A stretch of 6,900 nucleotides of DNA from positions 1 through 6,900 of the forward strand of contig JADGNT010000266.1 in NCBI GenBank assembly GCA_017883345.1, in the 5' to 3' direction. The position numbers were made by a program, and so were the translations under genes. Position 1 is the stretch's first letter, and each line of letters starts with the position of its first letter. The stretch is from Candidatus Solibacter sp. (lineage in GTDB: Bacteria; Acidobacteriota; Terriglobia; Bryobacterales; Bryobacteraceae). Under the pieces are notes generated by a model. That model made no database searches. It was not told where the DNA came from and was given only the letters and a program-made list of their open reading frames with translations. Positions 1 to 3,749 of this stretch are shown here, piece after piece.

Positions 1-68
1 TGCTCGAGCGAGATGCCCCGATTGCGGCGAATCGTGGCCAGACCAAGGACGTTTTTTTCCTCTATCAT
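1..68 (-). CDS. Helix-turn-helix protein, RodZ/HTH_25-like, N-terminal fragment cut by the window edge
   Basis: Reading the minus strand from an ATG at 68-66 gives 22 codons to the window edge: MIEEKNVLGLATIRRNRGIS followed by LE. The pattern 'LG..IRR.RGISLE' is typical of the first helices of the Xre-like helix-turn-helix domain found at the start of RodZ-type and HTH_25 proteins, where 'IRRERGISLEEIA' is common. An AG-rich stretch (GAGG and AGGG, 3 to 11 nt before the ATG) could serve as ribosome binding site. The gene is divergent from the phosphatase homologue, and the two share the 117-bp spacer. Only the beginning is visible, so I cannot say whether it is a membrane-anchored RodZ-like morphogenesis protein or a short soluble DNA-binding regulator. 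The family call rests on about 15 informative residues. Confidence 0.5.
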   Translation of the reverse strand, partial: MIEEKNVLGLATIRRNRGISLE

Positions 69-94
69 CTCCCTGCCTCGCCAGGCATTAACCT

Positions 95-122
95 TTGAGA
101 GGTACTAACGCCCAGCTAGAAT
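95..122 (+). promoter_or_regulatory. Candidate sigma70 promoter for the phosphatase-pyrD operon
   Basis: TTGAGA at 95-100 (5 of 6 matches to TTGACA) and TAGAAT at 117-122 (5 of 6 matches to TATAAT) are separated by 16 nt. This predicts a transcription start near 129 and a leader of roughly 57 nt before the ATG at 186. The spacer 69-185 is clearly AT-richer than the flanking genes, as expected for a divergent promoter region. A second possibility is TAGACT at 172-177 acting as a -10 box. It would place the start almost at the ATG and give a leaderless message, but it lacks a good -35 box. No convincing promoter for the divergent minus-strand gene was found. Confidence 0.4.
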
Positions 123-185
123 TGAACCGGCTGTATATAAGGTAACAATATAACACCGGTAACTCCTCTGCTAGACTCTTTTTTT

Positions 186-1661
186 ATGCGTATTTGCCGT
201 CGCCACTTCAACTTGAGCCTGCTCGGAGGCGCCTCCGCCCGGATGGCCACCGGCCTAGCACCAAGGCCCAAGCTATTGGTACTAGTACTCTTAGAGCACA
301 TGCGGCAGGACTACTGGGATTCGGCGGCCGGTCAGTTTGGGTCCGGCGGCCTGCGCCGTATTTTGTTAAAAGGAGCACATTTTCCCGATTGCCGCCATCT
401 GGCGAGCAGTTTCTCCGCCACTACCATCGCCACCCTGGCCACAGGCGCCTGGCCGGCGGAGCACGGCATCGTGGCGGACTCCTGGTATGACCGGGAGGCC
501 CGGAACGCGGTACCGGCCTCCCAGGAGGCGCTTCGGGCCACCACGTTGACCGCGCAGGTGGCCGCCGAGCGACGCACGCGCACGTTTGTGATCGGCATGG
601 ACGCCGCGCAATCGTCGCTGTTCGCTGGGCACGCGGCGGCGCGCCAGTTCTGGATGGATCCGCGCGGCCAGTTCACCACCCTGGGGGACCCGCCGGAATG
701 GCTGGGCGAGTTCAATTCGCTGCGACCGCTGGACAACGCCCACAACGCCCCGTGGATGGCGATCGGCGCGCGGCCCGGTGCGCCGCCCTTGCGCACGCTC
801 ACCTACGACGCGCAGCATCCGGAGCAGTTCCTGGATCTGTTCCAGGCGTCGCCGCTGGGACAGGCCGCGCAGTTCGAACTGCTGGCCAGCCTGATTGAGA
901 AAGAGCGGCTGGGGCAGCGCGATTCGTTCGATTTCGTATGCCTGATTGCCGGTTCCACGGCGCGCCTGGGGTACGAAACCGGCGGCCGTTCGGCGCTGAT
1001 GCGCCAGATGGTGCTGCACCTCGACCAGCAACTGGAGTATCTGCTGACGCGCCTCAAAGGCGGGCCCGGTGAGAACGGGTTCAATCTGGTGCTGGCCGGC
1101 GCCCACGGCGCGCCGCCCGCTCCCGCCGCCGAGAGCCGCGCCCGCATGGCGGTGCCGGGCGAGAGCGTGGCCCAGGCGGTGGACCGCGCGCTGCGCTCTA
1201 GCGACGCCGGGCGGGTGACGCGCTACCTGTATCCGTTCCTGTACCTGGACACCAGCGGCTACCGGGATCCCGAACCGCTACGCCAGGCCGCCGGACGCGC
1301 CGCGCTGGAGCACCCCGCGGTGGCCGGGTTCTACACCGCCGGCGGGTATTGCTCCACCAACGACGGCTGGCGGGAGCGCTTCCGCAACAGCTTCCACCCC
1401 AACCGGTCGGGCGACGTGATGCTCTCCTACCATCCGGAGTATGTGGAGGACTACGGCCAGGGACGAGGGATCTCGTACGGGTCGCTGTACAATTACGACG
1501 TGCGGGTCCCGCTCTGCTTTTACGGTCCGCAGTTCCTCGCGGGCGTTTTCGAATCTCCCGTGCAGAGTGTGGACGTGGCGCCGACGCTGGCGCGCGCCAT
1601 GGGGGTGGCGCCGCCCTCCTCCTCGGACGGACGCGTGCTGGGCGAGGCCTTCGGGGAATGA
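186..1661 (+). CDS. Alkaline-phosphatase-superfamily protein (type I phosphodiesterase/PafA-like) with degenerate active site
   Basis: The 491-residue product follows the PafA/type I phosphodiesterase pattern along its length. It has the first strand LLVLVLLEHMRQDY (30-43), the nucleophile region SFSATTIATLATG with HGI (75-95), SWYDREAR (99-106), AGSTARLGYETG (255-266), LVLAGAHG (301-308), SFHPNRSGDVML (402-413), GISYGSLYNYDVRVPLCFYGP (428-448) and VDVAPTLARAMGV to GRVL (462-485). Against the family consensus, the metal ligands Asp, Asp, His, Asp and His become E37, A259, Y263, A306 and Y431, and only H307 is kept. The nucleophile Thr becomes S77, and the substrate Lys-x-Arg pair becomes A140 and Q142. 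I infer a pseudoenzyme, because hydrolysis with two bound zincs looks impossible. The N-terminus (RRHFNLSLLGG, 5-15) resembles a Tat signal, although its hydrophobic stretch is weak. The ATG at 186 follows a run of seven T with no Shine-Dalgarno; M20 (243) is an alternative start. The frame is intact to a stop that overlaps pyrD. The superfamily is secure; the role is unknown. Confidence 0.85.
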   Translation: MRICRRHFNLSLLGGASARMATGLAPRPKLLVLVLLEHMRQDYWDSAAGQFGSGGLRRILLKGAHFPDCRHLASSFSATTIATLATGAWPAEHGIVADSWYDREARNAVPASQEALRATTLTAQVAAERRTRTFVIGMDAAQSSLFAGHAAARQFWMDPRGQFTTLGDPPEWLGEFNSLRPLDNAHNAPWMAIGARPGAPPLRTLTYDAQHPEQFLDLFQASPLGQAAQFELLASLIEKERLGQRDSFDFVCLIAGSTARLGYETGGRSALMRQMVLHLDQQLEYLLTRLKGGPGENGFNLVLAGAHGAPPAPAAESRARMAVPGESVAQAVDRALRSSDAGRVTRYLYPFLYLDTSGYRDPEPLRQAAGRAALEHPAVAGFYTAGGYCSTNDGWRERFRNSFHPNRSGDVMLSYHPEYVEDYGQGRGISYGSLYNYDVRVPLCFYGPQFLAGVFESPVQSVDVAPTLARAMGVAPPSSSDGRVLGEAFGE

Positions 1662-2572
1662 CGCCCGATCTAGGGACCACGCTGTGCGGCATCGCGTTGC
1701 GCAATCCGGTGCTGGCGGCCAGCGGCACCTTCGCTTACGGGGTGGAATTCGAAAAGCTGGTGGATCTCAACGCGCTGGGCGGCTTGGTGGTGAAGGGCCT
1801 GTCGCGCGAGCCCATCGAAGGCAACGCGCCGCCGCGCGTGTACGAGAGCGAAGGCGGCATGATCAACTCCATCGGCCTGCAGAATATCGGCGTGCGGGCC
1901 TTCGTCAGGGAAAAGCTGCCGGCGCTGGCCCGCTTGCGCACGGCGGTTTTCGCCAACGTGTTCGGCAACCAGGTGGAAGACTATCTGGAAGTGGTGCGCG
2001 TGCTGAACGATCACGCGGGGCTGGCGGGGTACGAACTGAACGTGAGTTGCCCCAACACATCTCACGGAGGCATCTACTTTTCGAGCGACCCCTCGCTGTT
2101 GGGCGAGGTGGTGGCGGCGGCCAGGCGCGTGGCCACGCGGCCGGTGATCGTGAAGCTCTCGCCCAACGTGAGCGCCATCGAACCGCTGGCGCGCGCGGCG
2201 GAAGAGAGCGGCGCCGACGCCCTTTCGCTGGTCAATACCTTCATCAGCCTGGCGATCGATGCGCGCACGCGGCGCCCGCGGATCGGCGCCGGCTTCGGCG
2301 GACTTTCCGGCCCGGCCATCAAGCCGATCGCGCTCCGCCTGGTGTACCAGGCGGCGCGCGCGGTGAAGATCCCGGTGATCGGGCTGGGCGGGATCGCGAG
2401 CGGCGAAGATGCGGCCGAGTTTCTGATCGCCGGGGCGAGCGCGGTCGAGGTGGGCACGGCGACCTTCTGGGATCCGCGCTCTCCCTTGCGGATCGCCGGG
2501 GAACTGGGGGCGTTTCTGCGGCGGGAGAACATCGCGCGGGCCGCCGATCTGGTGGGCACGCTGAAAATGTGA
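1658..2572 (+). CDS. pyrD: Dihydroorotate dehydrogenase, class 1 (PyrD-B-like), catalytic subunit
   Basis: This enzyme oxidises dihydroorotate to orotate with FMN, the fourth step of pyrimidine synthesis, in the cytoplasm. The 304-residue product has the class 1 length and landmarks: ASGTFAYG (21-28), VVKG with the FMN/substrate lysine K46, GGMINSIGLQNIGV (66-79), the NVSCPNTSHGG loop (128-138) whose C131 is the catalytic base of class 1 enzymes (serine in class 2), VKLSPN with K166, LVNT (191-194), and the C-terminal FMN-phosphate motifs GLGGIASGEDAAEF and GASAVEVGTA (242-268). There is no N-terminal membrane helix, which also excludes class 2. The residues around MINSIGLQN and CPN.SHGG fit subtype 1B, which normally pairs with the iron-sulfur flavoprotein PyrK and NAD; no pyrK is visible here. 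The start is the ATG that overlaps the upstream stop (ATGA at 1658-1661), because the open frame extending upstream has no DHODH-like sequence. Translational coupling is likely. Confidence 0.95.
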   Translation: MTPDLGTTLCGIALRNPVLAASGTFAYGVEFEKLVDLNALGGLVVKGLSREPIEGNAPPRVYESEGGMINSIGLQNIGVRAFVREKLPALARLRTAVFANVFGNQVEDYLEVVRVLNDHAGLAGYELNVSCPNTSHGGIYFSSDPSLLGEVVAAARRVATRPVIVKLSPNVSAIEPLARAAEESGADALSLVNTFISLAIDARTRRPRIGAGFGGLSGPAIKPIALRLVYQAARAVKIPVIGLGGIASGEDAAEFLIAGASAVEVGTATFWDPRSPLRIAGELGAFLRRENIARAADLVGTLKM

Positions 2573-2610
2573 CCGTGGAGCGGGCCGACCCAGAGGGTAC
2601 CCCGCCGAGG

Positions 2611-2634
2611 AACGTCGGCACGGACGCCGACGTT
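2611..2634 (+). terminator. Nine-bp GC-rich hairpin 38 nt after pyrD; possible terminator or mRNA 3'-end stabiliser
   Basis: AACGTCGGC at 2611-2619 is perfectly complementary to GCCGACGTT at 2626-2634, leaving the six-base loop ACGGAC. It begins 38 nt downstream of the pyrD stop codon. No T-run follows it, so it is not a canonical intrinsic terminator. It could be a Rho-assisted terminator, a pause site or a stem that protects the pyrD message. The inverted repeat is seen directly; the function is inferred. Confidence 0.4.
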
Positions 2635-2638
2635 GCAA

Positions 2639-2721
2639 CCTGAAAGGTCGCTCTACGGATGCCTTCGGGGCGATCTCGTGGTCGCCCCATGTGGCACGGA
2701 GACGCTGGGCCGTCTTTCAGG
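2639..2721. repeat. 83-nt nested inverted-repeat element of unknown function
   Basis: The segment folds on paper into one long interrupted stem. The outer arms CCTGAAAG (2639-2646) and CTTTCAGG (2714-2721) pair perfectly over 8 bp. Inside them ACGG (2655-2658) pairs with CCGT (2710-2713), TGCC (2660-2663) with GGCA (2693-2696), and GGGGCGA (2667-2673) with TCGCCCC (2682-2688) around the 8-nt loop TCTCGTGG. That is 23 nested pairs with one large asymmetric bulge (2697-2709). No open frame of note covers it. It could be a structured RNA in the pyrD 3' region or the toxin leader, or a small palindromic repeat or mobile-element relic carried with the toxin-antitoxin cassette. It matches no RNA family I recognise, and the strand is unknown. 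Confidence 0.4.
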
Positions 2722-2745
2722 CGCGCTTCGATCCATATACCGTTG

Positions 2746-2760
2746 ACGACATAATGTCGT
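2746..2760. promoter_or_regulatory. Palindromic operator overlapping the toxin-antitoxin promoter
   Basis: ACGACAT (2746-2752), one central A, then ATGTCGT (2754-2760) form a perfect 7-bp inverted repeat. It lies 12 nt before the toxin ATG. The segment CATAAT (2750-2755), 5 of 6 matches to a -10 box, is at its centre and would start transcription near 2762; no good -35 box is present at the proper distance. A second short palindrome, GTATG-G-CATAC (2761-2771), abuts it. HigA-type antitoxins usually repress their own operon by binding palindromes that cover the promoter, so this is the natural binding site for the helix-turn-helix protein encoded downstream. The repeats are seen directly; the operator role is inferred. 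Confidence 0.5.
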
Positions 2761-2772
2761 GTATGGCATACT

Positions 2773-3132
2773 ATGGACGTGGCTTGGGAAGTCGAGTTTT
2801 CAGATGAGTTCGGCGAGTGGTGGGACAGCCTGACCGCTGCTGAACAGAAGAGCGTTGACTTCACCGTCCGACTTTTGCAGCAGGTTGGTCCCACATTAAA
2901 GATGCCCCATTCTTCGGGGGTGGAGTCATCGCGTCATGCGCACATGCGCGAATTGCGCATTCAGCACGCGGGACGGCCGTATCGGGTCCTTTATGCGTTC
3001 GACCCACGCCGGGCCGCGATGCTGCTGATTGGCGGGGCTAAAACCGGCAGCAATCGCTGGTATGAGGAGTATGTCCCGCTCGCGGATGCCATCTATGACC
3101 GGCACTTGCGAGAGTTGGGGGATGGAGAGTAA
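2773..3132 (+). CDS. higB: RelE/HigB-family toxin (phage-derived Gp49-like, PF05973 type)
   Basis: The 119-residue product is a typical member of the Gp49-like HigB toxins, which are expected to cleave mRNA, usually at the ribosome. Visible landmarks are WEVEFSDEFGEWWDSL at the N-terminus (5-20), a helical middle, HMRELRIQHAGRPYRVLYAFDPRR (57-80) with the basic residues R59, R62, R68 and R71 on the core strands, then LLIGGAKTGSNRWYEEYVPLADAIYDRHL (84-112) with K90 and W96-Y97. The length matches the family. The ATG at 2773 is the only reasonable start, since WEVEF begins the domain, but no Shine-Dalgarno is visible before it, so translation may be weak. The gene comes first, with the antitoxin 4 nt behind it, the toxin-first order usual for higBA. 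Activity is inferred from family membership. Confidence 0.88.
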   Translation: MDVAWEVEFSDEFGEWWDSLTAAEQKSVDFTVRLLQQVGPTLKMPHSSGVESSRHAHMRELRIQHAGRPYRVLYAFDPRRAAMLLIGGAKTGSNRWYEEYVPLADAIYDRHLRELGDGE

Positions 3133-3136
3133 CGGT

Positions 3137-3745
3137 ATGGCACGCAATTACAAGGAACTTCAAGCGAGGATGGACCCGGCGAGCGTCGCGGACAATCAGC
3201 AGCGGGTGTGCGAAGAGCTTCAGCGAATGGCGCTCGAAGAACTACGTAGCGCCAGGCAACTCACGCAAACCGACATGGCCGAGATGCTGGACGTACCGCA
3301 GAGTTCGATCTCCCGAATTGAGCAACGCGCGGACATGTATCTCAGCACCCTGAGAAACTATATCCACGCCGTGGGTGGGGCGCTTCAGATACAGGCTATC
3401 TTTCCCGATGGAGGCACAGTGGTCATAGACCGCTTCGGAGATTACGAGGAGCGGCCCTATGTGGTCCAGGCACTAGCAGAGGTTGGCGGTGTATATCGGC
3501 TGCGCGCTCTTCCCCTAAATCATCAGGGAGTTCGGTTCTCGACAAGGACGCTCAAAGTTTCAGGACTTAAGAAAACCATGAAGGCGCTCCACCTTCCGGA
3601 GCCCCAAGTCGCTTCCATCATGGAAAGCTTTGAACAGACCGGCGCTCACCAGGTAGAAGTCGGTGGCAGTGGACCATCGATCAATCGAGTCTTCAGTGTT
3701 CCGGATCTGGTAGCGGCAGGCTTTGAGGAAGCGAGCACGGAATGA
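3137..3745 (+). CDS. higA: HigA-like Xre-family antitoxin with unusual C-terminal extension
   Basis: The 202-residue protein should neutralise the upstream toxin and repress the operon. Its first half is classical: MARNYKELQARMDP (1-14), a helical linker ending in MALEELRSARQLTQTDMAEMLDVPQSSISRIEQRADMYLSTLRNYIHAVGG (31-81), which is an Xre helix-turn-helix with recognition helix QSSISRIEQ (55-63), then LQIQAIFPDGGTVVI (83-97), where HigA proteins usually end. About 105 further residues follow (98-202). They contain predicted strands and a helix (LKKTMKALHLPEPQVASIMESF, 144-165) and match no domain I recognise. The start at 3137 is favoured by GGAGAG at 3124-3129 and by the usual MA-x-x-x-x-x-L opening; an in-frame ATG at 3122 would add five residues. 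The stop lies 4 nt from the stop of the opposing lptFG gene, so no terminator fits between them. Confidence 0.85.
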   Translation: MARNYKELQARMDPASVADNQQRVCEELQRMALEELRSARQLTQTDMAEMLDVPQSSISRIEQRADMYLSTLRNYIHAVGGALQIQAIFPDGGTVVIDRFGDYEERPYVVQALAEVGGVYRLRALPLNHQGVRFSTRTLKVSGLKKTMKALHLPEPQVASIMESFEQTGAHQVEVGGSGPSINRVFSVPDLVAAGFEEASTE

Positions 3746-3749
3746 CCCG

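Noticed and set aside
225..236. 12-bp perfect palindrome GGAGGCGCCTCC
   Set aside because: It lies within the coding region, is GC-rich enough to arise by chance, and has no context supporting an operator.
1349..1657. In-frame upstream extension of pyrD (103 codons)
   Set aside because: It lies inside the phosphatase-homologue gene in another frame and has no DHODH similarity. The family N-terminus begins at the ATG at 1658.
2595..2602. Palindrome GGGTACCC after pyrD
   Set aside because: It is a short restriction-site-like palindrome with no loop or flanking support.
1670..2638. 322-codon minus-strand frame opposite pyrD
   Set aside because: Its composition (Arg/His/Gln-rich) is that of a complementary-strand shadow, and pyrD is unambiguous in the plus frame.
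2700..2717. Terminator-like AGACG/CGTCT stem followed by TT
   Set aside because: Only 5 bp with a very short T-run, and its 3' arm overlaps the stronger 83-nt element pairing.
3029..3136. In-frame upstream extension of the antitoxin
   Set aside because: It overlaps the conserved C-terminus of the toxin, and the HigA-like start MARNYKEL at 3137 has its own ribosome binding site.
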